From: Paracoccus sp. (in: a-proteobacteria)
Lineage (GTDB): Bacteria; Pseudomonadota; Alphaproteobacteria; Rhodobacterales; Rhodobacteraceae
Assembly: GCA_018056045.1 (NCBI GenBank)
Contig: JAGPGI010000003.1
Coordinates: 1-24,699 of the forward strand
Length of the DNA stretch: 24,699 bases
Direction: 5' to 3'
The notes under the pieces are model-generated. The model did not search any database and was not told the DNA's origin. It worked only from the letters and a program-made list of their open reading frames with translations. A program made the position numbers and the translations under genes. Positions 7,525 through 16,415 of the stretch are shown one piece after another (within the stretch, counting starts at the first letter, position 1; each line of letters starts with the position of its first letter).

Positions 7525-8601
7525 TCAGTCGGCCAAAGCGCCACCGATCCCGTTGAACACCCCGCCGACCTGGTTGAAAACAAAGGCTCCGGCCTGGCGC
7601 ATTCCCCCGAAAAGCGTATTATCCGCCATCGCCCCGGCCTCGCCGGAAAGCAGCCCGACATAGCGGCTATGGGCCGGATCACGGGTGGCAATATCGGTGA
7701 TATCGACGATGCGGATCCCGGTCTCGACCGCCAGCCGCTGGATCGCCGGATCATGCACATCGGCCAGCCCCAGCCGCATCCGCCGCGACGACAGCCGCGA
7801 CGAAAGTTTCAGAGCCGGGTCATCCGATGAGACCAGCACCGTGATCGGATGTTTCATCGGCCCAAGGCTCGCCATCTGGGCGCGGAAAAGGTCGATATCG
7901 ATATCGGGCGCGGCCAGCACCAGCTCGATCCGGTCCAGCACCGCACCGCGCCCGGCAAGGCGCAGCTGAACGAGGGTCTCCATCGTCATCCGCGCGCCCA
8001 TGCTATGGGCGAGCACCGGCACCGGCGCGCGGGAGGAGCGCCCCTTTGTCAAAAGCCCGAGCAGATCGGCCAGCGCCGCGCGCGAGAAATCCGAGGCATC
8101 GCGGTCGGCCAGATAGGCCCCGGCATTCCCCGCCGAGGGCCAGGTGAACAGGACCGGCGCGCCCCGCATATGGGCATCGACCGACAGCTGCACGGCGCGG
8201 TAGAGCGCCTCGTGATAGCGGGTGTTGAAGCCGTGAATATAAAGCCCGACCCCCGCGCGCGGCAGCTTTGCGGCAAAGGCCTCGCGGCTGAGCGCGGTCT
8301 GGCGGCGCACAGTAAAATTCTTCGCGGCATCGCTGGCGCCATCGGGCCATTCGATCCGCCCCGGCTGATGGCCCGGCGGCACCGAGACCTCATATTCCAG
8401 CCAGCTCGGGCTGGCTGCACGGGTGGCGCCAAAGGCGCCGGGCGATTGCGCCTCGGGGGCGCGGGTGGTCACCGCCAGCACCCGGACAAGGCGGGCCCCC
8501 TCGGGCAGGGCGCTGGCATCGGGGGCCAGAACCTCCGGCCCCGGGCGCGTGTTACACCCCGCAAGCGTCAGGGCCAGGACCAGAAGGGCTTTCTTCAACA
8601 T
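7525..8601 (-). CDS. DUF900-type alpha/beta-hydrolase lipoprotein
   Basis: The 358-residue protein begins with a lipoprotein signal (MLKKALLVLALTLAGC; lipid-bearing Cys16). The alpha/beta-hydrolase core has IHGFNTRYHEAL (122-133), FTWPSAG (152-158) and the nucleophile elbow LAHSMG with Ser200. Acid candidates are Asp233 (APDID) or Asp260, and His311 sits in HSRYVG. This matches the DUF900/COG4782 esterase-like family, whose substrates are mostly unknown. It should act in the periplasm, membrane-anchored. It is the last gene of the yhiI-rbbA-yhhJ-like operon, starting only 6 bp after the permease stop, which suggests a role tied to that exporter. The ribosome binding site is weak. Confidence 0.85.
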   Translation of the reverse strand: MLKKALLVLALTLAGCNTRPGPEVLAPDASALPEGARLVRVLAVTTRAPEAQSPGAFGATRAASPSWLEYEVSVPPGHQPGRIEWPDGASDAAKNFTVRRQTALSREAFAAKLPRAGVGLYIHGFNTRYHEALYRAVQLSVDAHMRGAPVLFTWPSAGNAGAYLADRDASDFSRAALADLLGLLTKGRSSRAPVPVLAHSMGARMTMETLVQLRLAGRGAVLDRIELVLAAPDIDIDLFRAQMASLGPMKHPITVLVSSDDPALKLSSRLSSRRMRLGLADVHDPAIQRLAVETGIRIVDITDIATRDPAHSRYVGLLSGEAGAMADNTLFGGMRQAGAFVFNQVGGVFNGIGGALAD

Positions 8602-8607
8602 ACCGTA

Positions 8608-9720
8608 CTACCGCAGGAATTTACGAAACCTCATCAGTGCCAGCCAGAAGAGCGCCACGCCGATCACCGCCAGCGCCGCGAATTGCGGCCAGACCACATC
8701 CAGCCCCGCGCCCCGGAACAGGATGCCCTGCGACAGGATGATGAAATGCGTGTTGGGGGCGGCGAGCATGATGGTCTGGATGATCTCGGGCATGGATTCG
8801 CGCGGTGTCATCGCACCTGACAGCACCTGCAGCGGCAAAAGCGCCATCATGAGGAGCAGCGCGAATTGCGGCATCGACCCCGCAACCGTGGCAAGGAAGA
8901 TCCCCAGCCCCGTCATGGCGAAGACCATCAGCACCGCCCCCGCAAGGAACAGCGCGACCGAGCCCTGCACCGGCACCGCCATCAGCCCCTGCACCACCAT
9001 GATCAGCGAAAAGCTCGACCCCAGCAGCACCACCAGCCCCATCGACCAGATTTTTGACAACATGATCTCGGTCGCGGTGACGGGCATGACCAGCAGATGC
9101 TCAACCGTGCCATGCTCCTTCTCGCGGATCAGTGCCGCCCCGGTCAGCACCAGGGACAGCATGGTGATCGACTGGATCACGCTGGAAATCGCCCCGAACC
9201 ATTTCGGATCAAGCGAGGGGTTATAGCGCGCGCGCAAAGCCAGATCGACCGGCAGGGCGGTCGCGGCCCGATAGCCCGCGACATATTCCGAGACCTCGGC
9301 AGAGACGATCTGCTGGATATAGCCGCCGCCGGTAAAGGCCTGGCTCATGCGGGTCGCATCGATATTCAGCTGGATCGCCGGGCTTTTGCCCGCCAGCACG
9401 TCACGCGCGAAATCCGGCGGGATGTTCAGCGCAAACGTGTCGAGGCCCTGATCCATCCGCTGATCCATCTCGGCCGTGGTGATCATCTGCGGCGCGACAA
9501 AGTAAGGCGGGTAAAAGGCCGAGGTGATGCGGGAGGAGAGATGCGACTGATCCTCATCCACAATCGAGATCGCGGCATTGGTCAGCGCCTCGGGCGCGGC
9601 ATTCGAAGAGGTCCAGACCGACAGCGAGAAGGAATAGACGATCAAGACCAGCATCACCGGATCGCGCCAGAGCCCGCGCAATTCCTTGACGCCCAGATTG
9701 AAGGTGTTGCGCAGGTTCAT
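8608..9720 (-). CDS. yhhJ: ABC-2 type transporter permease, YhhJ-like
   Basis: The 370-residue protein has one N-terminal membrane helix, a large external domain (about 45-175) and five or so C-terminal helices, the ABC-2 permease layout. It closely resembles E. coli YhhJ as remembered, sharing stretches such as FNLGVKELR near the start, DATRMSQAFTG, IREKEHGTVEHLLVMP and LSGAMTPRESMP. It would form the membrane channel together with the permease half of the RbbA-like protein. It starts 7 bp after the rbbA stop. The exported substrate is unknown. Confidence 0.9.
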   Translation of the reverse strand: MNLRNTFNLGVKELRGLWRDPVMLVLIVYSFSLSVWTSSNAAPEALTNAAISIVDEDQSHLSSRITSAFYPPYFVAPQMITTAEMDQRMDQGLDTFALNIPPDFARDVLAGKSPAIQLNIDATRMSQAFTGGGYIQQIVSAEVSEYVAGYRAATALPVDLALRARYNPSLDPKWFGAISSVIQSITMLSLVLTGAALIREKEHGTVEHLLVMPVTATEIMLSKIWSMGLVVLLGSSFSLIMVVQGLMAVPVQGSVALFLAGAVLMVFAMTGLGIFLATVAGSMPQFALLLMMALLPLQVLSGAMTPRESMPEIIQTIMLAAPNTHFIILSQGILFRGAGLDVVWPQFAALAVIGVALFWLALMRFRKFLR

Positions 9721-9727
9721 CCGCCCC

Positions 9728-12463
9728 TCACTTCGCCTGTTTTTGCAGGAAGACCGCCGCCAGCCCGATCACGACCGGAATGGCGATGCCCATGGCCAGC
9801 ATCGGCCCCGCAAGCTCCGCCAGCCCGAAGGCTTTCGAGAAAGATCCCCGCGCGGCGGTGATGAACCAGGTCGAGGGGTAGATCTCTCCCAGCACCCGGC
9901 CAAAGCCCGAAAGCGAAGAGACCGGGTCGATCAGCCCTGAATAGCTGACCGCCGGGATCATGGTCAAAAGCGCGGTGGCGAAAAGCGCCGCAACCTGGCT
10001 TGCGATGAACACGGACACGAGGAAGCCAAGCGCCGTCGTCGCGGTGACATAGATCAGCGCCGAAAGGGTGAAGCCGAGGAAACTGCCGTTGAAGGGCACG
10101 GCGAAGAAAGTGACCGCCATGGCCATCATCAGGAAGAAGTTCAGCATGGCGAGCGCGATATAGGGCAGCTGCTTGCCGATCAGGAATTCGAGCCGCGTCA
10201 CCGGGGTGACGTAGAAATTGATGATCGAGCCGAGTTCGCGTTCCCGCGCGACCGAGAGTGTCGTCAGGATCGCGGGGATCATCAGCAAAAGCAGCGGGAT
10301 GATTGCGGGCACCATCGCATTCAGGCTGCGCACATCGGGGTTGTAGCGGTAGCGCGTCACCAGCTCGAAACTGCCGCTGGTGGCTGCATCGCCGTAAAGC
10401 TCGCGCGCCTGGCGCAGGATCCAGTCGCCATGCATGCCCTGGACATAGCCCTGCACCGTATTGGCACGGGTGGGGTTGGCGCCATCAAACCAGGCCCCGA
10501 CCTGAACAGTCCTGCCTGCCGCAATATCGGCGGCGAAACCGGGCGGGATCTCTATCGCCAGCGCCAACTCGCCCGACCGCATCCTCGCGTCGATCTCATC
10601 GTAGCTCGTCAGCGGCGGCTGCTCGATGAAATAGCGCGAGCCCGCGATATCGGCGATATAGCTGCGGCTGGTGGTGGACTGGTCACGGTCGAGCACGGCG
10701 AAACTCAGATCCTCGACATCCATATTGATGCCCAGCCCGATCACGATCATCAGAAGAAGACTGCCGACCAGCGCCATGGTCAGCCGGATCGGGTCTCGCT
10801 GCAGCTGCAGGCTTTCCAGCTGCGAATAGCTGAGCAGCCGCCGCAGGCTGAAGCCGGATTGCGGCGCGGGATGCGCCACCTCGACTGGCGGGGCAGCCGG
10901 GGTCTCAGGCGGGGGTGCCGTCTCGCCAATCGCCTCTTCCAGATAGGCGATGAAGGCATCCTCCAGCGTGGCGCAGCCTTTGGTCTTGGTGATGCCCTCG
11001 GCGGTATCCGAGACCAGCACCTTGCCCGCATGCATCAGGCTGATGCGGTCGCACCATTCCGCCTCGTTCATGAAATGGGTCGAGACGAAAATCGTCACGC
11101 CATCCTTGCGCGACAGCTCCGCCAGAATGCGCCAGAAACCATTCCGCGCCACCGGGTCCACCCCCGAGGTCGGCTCGTCCAGGATCAGGATCTCGGGCGC
11201 ATGGATCATCGCGACCGCCAGCGAGAGCCGCTGACGGATGCCCAGCGGCAGCGCCTCGGGCAGGCTGTCGGTCACATCGCCCAGATCGAAACGGGCGATC
11301 ATTTCTTCGACCCGGGCGGGGATCTTCTCCGCTGCCATATCAAAGAGCCGCGCGTGCAGATCAAGGTTCTGCCGCACCGTCAGTTCGGCATAAAGCGAGA
11401 AGGCCTGCGACATGAAGCCGACCCGGCGGCGCACCGAGAGATCACTCGCATCAACCTCATGGCCGAAGAGTTTCGCGCGCCCCTCGCTCGGCTCCAGGAG
11501 ACCGGTGAGCATCTTCATCGTCGTCGTCTTGCCGCAACCGTTTGAGCCGAGAAAGCCGAAGATCTCGCCCTTCGGGATGCGGAAGGACACATTGTCCACT
11601 GCGACGAAATCGCCGAAGCGCTGTGTCAGCCCCTCGGCCTCGATGGCGATCTCGCTGTCATCACGGGTGCGCGGCGGGATCACCACGGCGCTGTCTTCGC
11701 CCCGGTCTTCCGCCGGCAAAAGCGCGATGAAGGCCGCGTCGAGGTTATCGGCCCCGGTCCGCGACAGCAGATCCTCGGTGGTGCCGGTCGCCAGCACCCG
11801 CCCCGCATTCATCGCGACCAGCCAGTCGAAGCGCGCGGCCTCCTCCATATAGGCGGTGGCGGTGATCACGCTCATCCCCGGCCGGGTCACTCGGATGCGG
11901 TCGATCAGATCCCAGAACTGGCGGCGCGAGAGCGGATCGACGCCGGTGGTCGGCTCGTCGAGGATCAGGAAATCCGGGTCATGGATCAGCGCGCAGCACA
12001 GGCCCAGCTTCTGCTTCATCCCGCCCGAGAGTTTCGCAGCCGGGCGCGTGCGGAACGGCGTCATGCCGGTTGCTGCCAGCAGATCCGTGATCCGGCGTTC
12101 GCGTTCCGCCTTGTCATGACCAAACAGCGAGCCGAAGAAATCGAGGTTTTCTTCAACCGAAAGCGTCGGATAGAGGTTCTTGCCCAGCCCCTGCGGCATA
12201 TAGGCGATGCGCGGACAGACGCGGTTTCTATGCGCCACATCGCGCATATCACCGCCCAGCACCTGCACATGACCGTCCTGGATGACCCGCGCGCCCGCCA
12301 GCAGCGACAAAAGGCTCGACTTGCCGACCCCATCCGGCCCGATCAGCCCGACCATCCGGCCCGAGGGGATCTCAAGCGTCACATCGTCGAGCGCCGTGAC
12401 CTTGCCATAGCGCAGCGTCAGGCCGGAGACCCCGGCAACTGCACCAGAAACGGACCCGCTCAT
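9728..12463 (-). CDS. rbbA: RbbA-like fused ABC ATPase-ATPase-permease
   Basis: The 911 residues equal the length of E. coli RbbA as recalled. ATPase domain 1 has Walker A GPDGVGKS (42-49), signature LSGGMKQ (145-151) and Walker B FLILDE (165-170), but its switch region reads TATAYMEEA with no histidine. Domain 2 has Walker A GSNGCGKT (306-313) and Walker B ILILDE (425-430) with His463 in STHFMNEA, but the signature is degenerate (LPLGIRQR). The two domains are therefore complementary, with unequal composite sites. Residues from about 560 form an ABC-2 permease with a periplasmic domain between the first helix and the C-terminal helices. The gene overlaps the adaptor stop by 4 bp. E. coli RbbA has been linked to ribosomes; an export role fits this context better. 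Confidence 0.92.
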   Translation of the reverse strand: MSGSVSGAVAGVSGLTLRYGKVTALDDVTLEIPSGRMVGLIGPDGVGKSSLLSLLAGARVIQDGHVQVLGGDMRDVAHRNRVCPRIAYMPQGLGKNLYPTLSVEENLDFFGSLFGHDKAERERRITDLLAATGMTPFRTRPAAKLSGGMKQKLGLCCALIHDPDFLILDEPTTGVDPLSRRQFWDLIDRIRVTRPGMSVITATAYMEEAARFDWLVAMNAGRVLATGTTEDLLSRTGADNLDAAFIALLPAEDRGEDSAVVIPPRTRDDSEIAIEAEGLTQRFGDFVAVDNVSFRIPKGEIFGFLGSNGCGKTTTMKMLTGLLEPSEGRAKLFGHEVDASDLSVRRRVGFMSQAFSLYAELTVRQNLDLHARLFDMAAEKIPARVEEMIARFDLGDVTDSLPEALPLGIRQRLSLAVAMIHAPEILILDEPTSGVDPVARNGFWRILAELSRKDGVTIFVSTHFMNEAEWCDRISLMHAGKVLVSDTAEGITKTKGCATLEDAFIAYLEEAIGETAPPPETPAAPPVEVAHPAPQSGFSLRRLLSYSQLESLQLQRDPIRLTMALVGSLLLMIVIGLGINMDVEDLSFAVLDRDQSTTSRSYIADIAGSRYFIEQPPLTSYDEIDARMRSGELALAIEIPPGFAADIAAGRTVQVGAWFDGANPTRANTVQGYVQGMHGDWILRQARELYGDAATSGSFELVTRYRYNPDVRSLNAMVPAIIPLLLLMIPAILTTLSVARERELGSIINFYVTPVTRLEFLIGKQLPYIALAMLNFFLMMAMAVTFFAVPFNGSFLGFTLSALIYVTATTALGFLVSVFIASQVAALFATALLTMIPAVSYSGLIDPVSSLSGFGRVLGEIYPSTWFITAARGSFSKAFGLAELAGPMLAMGIAIPVVIGLAAVFLQKQAK

Positions 12464-13521
12464 TTCACGACATTGGCCAGAAAGTCGGGCCAGGCGGCGT
12501 TGGGGTCAAGCCGCAGATAGGCCATGCCCGGCAGGCCGGTTTTGACATATTCAATATGGCGCGACAGCAGTTCCGGGTCGATGCGGGCGCGGACGCGGAA
12601 CATCAGCTTCTCGCGCTCATCGGCGGTCTCGACCGTCTTCGGCGTGAACTGCGCCACATCGGCGACATAAGAGACCGTCGCCGGGATCACCAGCTCCTGC
12701 GCCGCATCCATCACCAGCCGCACCTCAGAGCCGACCTGCACCCGACCGACCTGCGAGGTCGGCAGGAAGACGGTCATATAGACATCGCCCAGGTCAACGA
12801 GGCTGAGGATCCGCCCGCCGGAGCCGACAATCTCGCCCTCCTGCGCGATGCGGTACTGGATGCGGCCCGCGCGCGGCGCGGTCAGAGTCGCGTCATCAAG
12901 GCTGGCCTGAATCGCATCGATCGAGGCCTTCGCCGCCTCGACCGCAGCCCCGGCATCGACGACCTGGGCCTCGGCGCTGCTGACCCCGGCGAGCGCCGCC
13001 GCATGGCTGGCCTCGGCCGAGGCGAGCCCGGCCTTGCCCTGGCGGTCGCGCGCCAGATCATCATCGAGCACCTGCTGCGAGACGGTGGCATTGGCCGCAA
13101 GCTGCACGCTGCGCGCATAACGCTGGGCGGCGGCATCGGCGACCGCCGCCGCCTGATCGACCGAAGCCTGCGCGGCGCGCTCCTGGGCCTCGGCCTGGGC
13201 GACCAAGGCCTTTGCGGTCTCGACCCCGATTTCGGCACGGGCCAGCTGCGCCTCGGCCTGGCGCTTTTGCGCGTTCAGCTGCACCACATCCATCTGCACC
13301 AGCAGATCACCCGCCTTGACCAGATCGCCCTCGGCTGCGGTAATCTCTGCAATCCGCCCGCCGGTCAGGGCCGCGATATCAATCTCGGTCGCCTCGATCC
13401 GGCCATTGGCCGAGGCGAACCCCGCCGGCAGACCCGCCGGCTGCAACCTGTCCCAGGCCAGCCAGCCAAGCGCCGCCGCTGCGGCCAGCCCCGCCAGGAT
13501 GATTCCGTTCCGCTTTGCCAT
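12460..13521 (-). CDS. yhiI: HlyD-family membrane-fusion adaptor, YhiI-like
   Basis: From the ATG at 13521 (AGAGGCGGG upstream) the protein has 353 residues, near E. coli YhiI. The frame continues upstream to 13737, but that part lacks a start signal and crosses the regulatory region. It has an N-terminal membrane anchor (residues 7-22) and a lipoyl half with [13 protein letters not shown] and [14 protein letters not shown] (about 40-80). A long Ala/Gln/Glu-rich coiled-coil hairpin follows (about 80-210), then the second lipoyl half [12 protein letters not shown] and a beta-barrel. Such adaptors bridge an inner-membrane ABC exporter to an outer-membrane channel. The 4-bp overlap with rbbA and the order adaptor-ATPase-permease match the E. 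coli operon. No channel gene is in this operon. Confidence 0.9.
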   Translation of the reverse strand: MAKRNGIILAGLAAAAALGWLAWDRLQPAGLPAGFASANGRIEATEIDIAALTGGRIAEITAAEGDLVKAGDLLVQMDVVQLNAQKRQAEAQLARAEIGVETAKALVAQAEAQERAAQASVDQAAAVADAAAQRYARSVQLAANATVSQQVLDDDLARDRQGKAGLASAEASHAAALAGVSSAEAQVVDAGAAVEAAKASIDAIQASLDDATLTAPRAGRIQYRIAQEGEIVGSGGRILSLVDLGDVYMTVFLPTSQVGRVQVGSEVRLVMDAAQELVIPATVSYVADVAQFTPKTVETADEREKLMFRVRARIDPELLSRHIEYVKTGLPGMAYLRLDPNAAWPDFLANVVK

Positions 13522-13590
13522 GACCCGCCTCTGACACTGTGCTGATGGAGGCTTAACGCCTGTTCCCCTGCGGTTTTCACCCCCGGCTCC

Positions 13591-13613
13591 GGACTTGTCA
13601 ACACACGATGACC
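13591..13613 (-). promoter_or_regulatory. Palindromic element, copy 3 of 3 (upstream of yhiI-like gene)
   Basis: The core GTCAAC-ACAC-GATGAC at 13597-13612 is an imperfect inverted repeat (one arm mismatch). On the minus strand it reads GGTCATCGTGTGTTGACAA followed by GTCC, matching copies 1 and 2 in orientation and spacing of conserved bases. Its centre is about 83 bp upstream of the adaptor ATG and about 180 bp upstream of the divergent tetR gene. The rest of the 263-bp interval 13522-13784 shows no gene. Confidence 0.45.
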
Positions 13614-13784
13614 CGGCAGAAATCCTGTATTTCCAATATCCCGAAACACGGTGCCGGTTGTTCCGCGACAGCAGAAGGGCTAAATACCAGAACCTGTTCG
13701 GAGCCGCCCAGAGGTGCGTCGACCGCGCCAGGAACAATCACCAGTTGCTTTCCGTAAGACAATCCGGACGAAACAAACCCGCCC

Positions 13785-14390
13785 ATGCCCAGAAATGTGA
13801 CCCCAGCCAGCGATATCGCCCGCGCGCCCGTCCAGACGACAAGCGGGAAAGAGCGCATCCTGAATGCGGCCATGCTGCTTTTCGCCCGGATGCCCTATTC
13901 CGACACAAGCCTGCGCGATATTGCGGCGGCGGCCGAGGTCGATGTGGCCTATGTCCATCGCGCTTTCGGCTCCAAGGCCGAGATCTTCCGCCATGCTCTG
14001 CTGGCGCTCGGGCCGATTGACGACATCGCGACAGGGCAACCGGATGGGGCAACCATGATCCGGCGGATCTGCAATCTGGCCTTCCTGCGCAATCCCCGCA
14101 AGCTTGAGGATGTCCGGCCGCTGCACCTCCTGATACAATCGAGCCTGTGCAGCGAAGCCCGCACCATCATTGCCGGTTTTATCGAGGCCTCGCTTGCCAT
14201 TCCCCTCAGCAGAGCCTTCGGCCATTCCGATATGGGAAGGGCACATTTTGCCCTCAGCCTGCTGAGCGGCTTTGTGACGCATCGGGCGGTGCTGTGCCCG
14301 CAGGATTTGGTGTCGATCCCGGAAGAGGATCAATACCATATGCTCGAAATGGCGTTGCTGAATGCGATGATGCCACCGGATGGTCCCTGA
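13785..14390 (+). CDS. TetR/AcrR-family transcriptional regulator
   Basis: The 201-residue protein has the TetR DNA-binding domain: KERILNAAMLLFARMPYSDTS at about 22-42, then the helix-turn-helix region DIAAAAEVDVAYVHRAFGSK (45-64). The C-terminal ligand domain is not recognisable. It diverges from the yhiI-rbbA-yhhJ-hydrolase operon across a 263-bp interval, so it is likely to control that exporter, possibly through the palindrome at 13591-13613. The start is chosen at the ATG at 13785; the ribosome binding site is poor and a downstream start is possible. Confidence 0.88.
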   Translation: MPRNVTPASDIARAPVQTTSGKERILNAAMLLFARMPYSDTSLRDIAAAAEVDVAYVHRAFGSKAEIFRHALLALGPIDDIATGQPDGATMIRRICNLAFLRNPRKLEDVRPLHLLIQSSLCSEARTIIAGFIEASLAIPLSRAFGHSDMGRAHFALSLLSGFVTHRAVLCPQDLVSIPEEDQYHMLEMALLNAMMPPDGP

Positions 14391-14403
14391 CACCCGCTCA
14401 GGG
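14385..14403 (+). terminator. Hairpin at the end of tetR (weak terminator candidate)
   Basis: CCCTGA and TCAGGG form a 6-bp stem around 7 bases, with the tetR TGA inside the stem. Only TTCG follows, so there is no real U-run. It lies at the convergent end of tetR and the stress-protein gene. Confidence 0.3.
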
Positions 14404-14544
14404 TTCGACCGAGGGAAGCACCACCCCCGTCTGTCGGGGCAATCAAGAGCGCAACAGGCCGCCAGACACCCCGGAAACCCGTGCCGCGATACAGGTGATT
14501 GCAGAGATGCGTCGTCGCTTTGGCGACCCGCCTGAACGATTGGC

Positions 14545-14562
14545 GAAAGCCCCCCGAGGGGC
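14545..14562 (-). terminator. Rho-independent-like terminator of the universal stress gene
   Basis: On the minus strand GCCCC-TCGG-GGGGC is followed at once by TTTCG, about 12 bp after the stop codon. A second stem, CGCTGACC/GGTCAGCG, covers the stop codon itself. The U-run is short, as is common in high-GC genomes. The 183-bp convergent interval holds no gene. Confidence 0.5.
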
Positions 14563-14573
14563 GCTGACCCTGG

Positions 14574-15425
14574 TCAGCGGGACATCAGCATCGGGATCCG
14601 GGCCTCGCCGATAAGCGATCTTGTCGTGCCGCCAAACAGGATTTCGCTGGCGCGGGGCCGGCTATAGGCGCCGACAACGAGGAGATCCGCCCCCGCCTGC
14701 GAGGTCTGCTGCAAGATCGTTTCAGCCACGGAAAGCCCGGCCGAGCTGACATTCGTGACCTCGGCGCTGACATCATGGCGCGCGAGATGCTGGCGCAGGT
14801 GAGAGCCTGGATCGTCGCCGTAATAGTCGGGATCGCGCCCGGCATCGACGGTCAGGATGGTCGTGCTCTGCGCCGCCTCGATGAAGGGCATGGCGTCGCT
14901 GACCACCCGCCGGGCCTCACGGCTGCGATTCCAGGCGATGACAATCTTCTGACCGATCGTGTCGCCCTGCCAGCCTTGCGGGATCATCAGCACCGGCAGG
15001 CCGGAATCGATCAGGATGCGCTCGGCCGACCAGCTTGTCGGCAGGCCAGCGAGCCTTGGATGGGCGGCAATCGCCAGATCGCAATGCAGCGCCCTGAGCA
15101 CCTTTTCATCGCCCATATCGTCACGCCAGACGATACGGAATTCGGAGGTGATCCCGGACCCTGCCGTCAGCTCTGCAAATCGCTGACCGGCCCTGACGAC
15201 CTTGCGGGTCTCCTCTGCCTTTTCGCGCTCGATCAGGCTGCTGATGGCGGCCCTGCCGCGGATATAACCCGGCATCCTTGCGCCTTCATCATGGCGCGAC
15301 AGGCCATAGACCGCGACCAGATGCGCCTGGTGCTGCGCGGCCAGCCTGACCGCATGGCCTGCGAGGATCTCTCCCTCAGGTGACGCATCGATGAAAACGG
15401 CGATGTCTCTCCAGATCGGTTTCAT
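14574..15425 (-). CDS. Universal stress protein, tandem UspA domains
   Basis: The 283-residue protein contains two Usp domains. The first starts DIAVFIDASPEGE. The second starts KIVIAWNRSREARR and ends with the ATP-binding-type motif VVGAYSRPRASEILFGGTTR, fitting the G-2x-G-9x-G(S/T) pattern of nucleotide-binding Usp proteins. Such tandem Usp proteins are cytosolic and often induced by low oxygen or starvation. A good GGAGG lies 8 bp before the ATG. It sits between the RND-associated genes upstream and the ABC/PHA block downstream and is probably transcribed on its own. No FNR-type box was found in the 60 bp upstream. Confidence 0.92.
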   Translation of the reverse strand: MKPIWRDIAVFIDASPEGEILAGHAVRLAAQHQAHLVAVYGLSRHDEGARMPGYIRGRAAISSLIEREKAEETRKVVRAGQRFAELTAGSGITSEFRIVWRDDMGDEKVLRALHCDLAIAAHPRLAGLPTSWSAERILIDSGLPVLMIPQGWQGDTIGQKIVIAWNRSREARRVVSDAMPFIEAAQSTTILTVDAGRDPDYYGDDPGSHLRQHLARHDVSAEVTNVSSAGLSVAETILQQTSQAGADLLVVGAYSRPRASEILFGGTTRSLIGEARIPMLMSR

Positions 15426-15485
15426 AGGGCTGCCCTCCTTGCAGTCTGACCCTTGATTGCAGGCATGAGATCCGGCGCTGCCGGT

Positions 15486-15839
15486 TCATGTTGTCTCGTT
15501 TCTCTCGGCCTGGACAGCATAAAGGATCGCCAGTAGCCAGGCCTGGGCCGGCCGCCCTGCCCCCCTGCACAGCGGTCGAAAGCTGCGATCCGGCCGCCGC
15601 AACACCGAGACCCAGCATTCGGACGAGGTCTGGCTGTGGCTCACGCTCCATTCCGGCAAGAGCGCCTCTTGCAAAGCCCGCGCCGCATCCAGCGATCCAT
15701 GGCAGGCGTGATGGACTTTCGCGACATGGGCGCCTGTGCCAAACGCCCGCACCACCAGCCCCGACTCCCAGTCATCGCCCGAGCGGATCAGGCCGATCAG
15801 TTCCGTGAGGGCATTTCCGGGGCGAAAGACATCGGTCAT
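15486..15839 (-). CDS. Small protein, possibly related to the phage ABA-sandwich domain
   Basis: About 117 residues; not a confidently known family. The middle and end (DAARALQEALLPEW, then aromatic and Arg-rich strands, then AQAWLLAILYAV) resemble small Rhodobacteraceae and phage proteins annotated with an ABA-sandwich domain, in which an Ala-rich helix, a strand with Trp, and a closing AxAWLLAIL helix recur. The ATG at 15839 starts 2 bp after the PagL-like stop; a TTG at 15845 would overlap that stop. Translational coupling is likely, because no ribosome binding site is seen. Function unknown. Confidence 0.55.
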   Translation of the reverse strand: MTDVFRPGNALTELIGLIRSGDDWESGLVVRAFGTGAHVAKVHHACHGSLDAARALQEALLPEWSVSHSQTSSECWVSVLRRPDRSFRPLCRGAGRPAQAWLLAILYAVQAERNETT

Positions 15840-15841
15840 CG

Positions 15842-16345
15842 TCAAAAGGCCATATGCCAGCGCAGCAGCACCATATCGAGCCCGGGATTGCGGTCCTCGA
15901 TATGGGCGTTGGATTTGTGGCTCAGGACAAACGAGATGGCCGAAGTGTCGGTCAGGCGGTAGCCAGGCCCGATGGTCGAGCGGAACTGGAAATCGCCGCC
16001 GAGATCATTGCACGGGGTTGAGGCACGCCACAGGCCCGGCATCACCGACAGATCGAGGAACCAGCGGCGGTTCAGATCCCAGCGAAGCCCGAGACCGAAC
16101 CCGGCAAAGACATCACCCTCGGCATGGGCATCAAACGCGACTGCAAAACTCGCAGCTGCCCCAAGAAACCGGCCAAACGGATCGGGTCGATACTCAGCCG
16201 AGAGGACCACAGAATCCTTCCCGTCGCGGCTGTTGAACGAGGACTGGCCGAGACCTGCGATGACCTCATCCGCGAAGCCGGGCCTCGCGTCGCCCGTCAT
16301 CACAAGACCAGGCAATATGGCCAGGAAAAGGAGGAAATGTTTCAT
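15842..16345 (-). CDS. pagL: PagL-like lipid A 3-O-deacylase (acyloxyacyl hydrolase family)
   Basis: From the ATG at 16345 the protein has 167 residues: a signal peptide (MKHFLLFLAILPGLVMTGDA, cleavage near residue 25), alternating beta-strands and a terminal Phe, as in small outer-membrane barrels. The motif SHKSNA gives His143 and Ser145. Asp157 lies 12 residues after the serine, where PagL has its catalytic Glu, next to NPG. PagL removes the 3-O acyl chain from lipid A in the outer membrane. The open frame extends to 16486, but the upstream part lacks a signal sequence and overlaps the efflux lipoprotein gene. It lies 70 bp downstream of that gene and probably shares its transcript. Confidence 0.75.
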   Translation of the reverse strand: MKHFLLFLAILPGLVMTGDARPGFADEVIAGLGQSSFNSRDGKDSVVLSAEYRPDPFGRFLGAAASFAVAFDAHAEGDVFAGFGLGLRWDLNRRWFLDLSVMPGLWRASTPCNDLGGDFQFRSTIGPGYRLTDTSAISFVLSHKSNAHIEDRNPGLDMVLLRWHMAF

Positions 16346-16415
16346 CTCTTTGCTTTGGCTATGGGCTTGTCGGAACGGGACCGGGGCGGGCTGTGCCGCC
16401 CTGGTCCTTTGCCCC

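Noticed and set aside
13598..13873. 91-residue minus-strand frame between the adaptor and tetR
   Set aside because: It overlaps the start of tetR in antisense and covers the regulatory interval; no ribosome binding site and no recognisable motif.
14391..14573. Possible short gene between tetR and the stress protein (peptide with ETRAAIQVIAEMRRRFGD)
   Set aside because: The frame is the out-of-frame continuation of a frame inside tetR, has no start signal and runs into the terminator hairpins.
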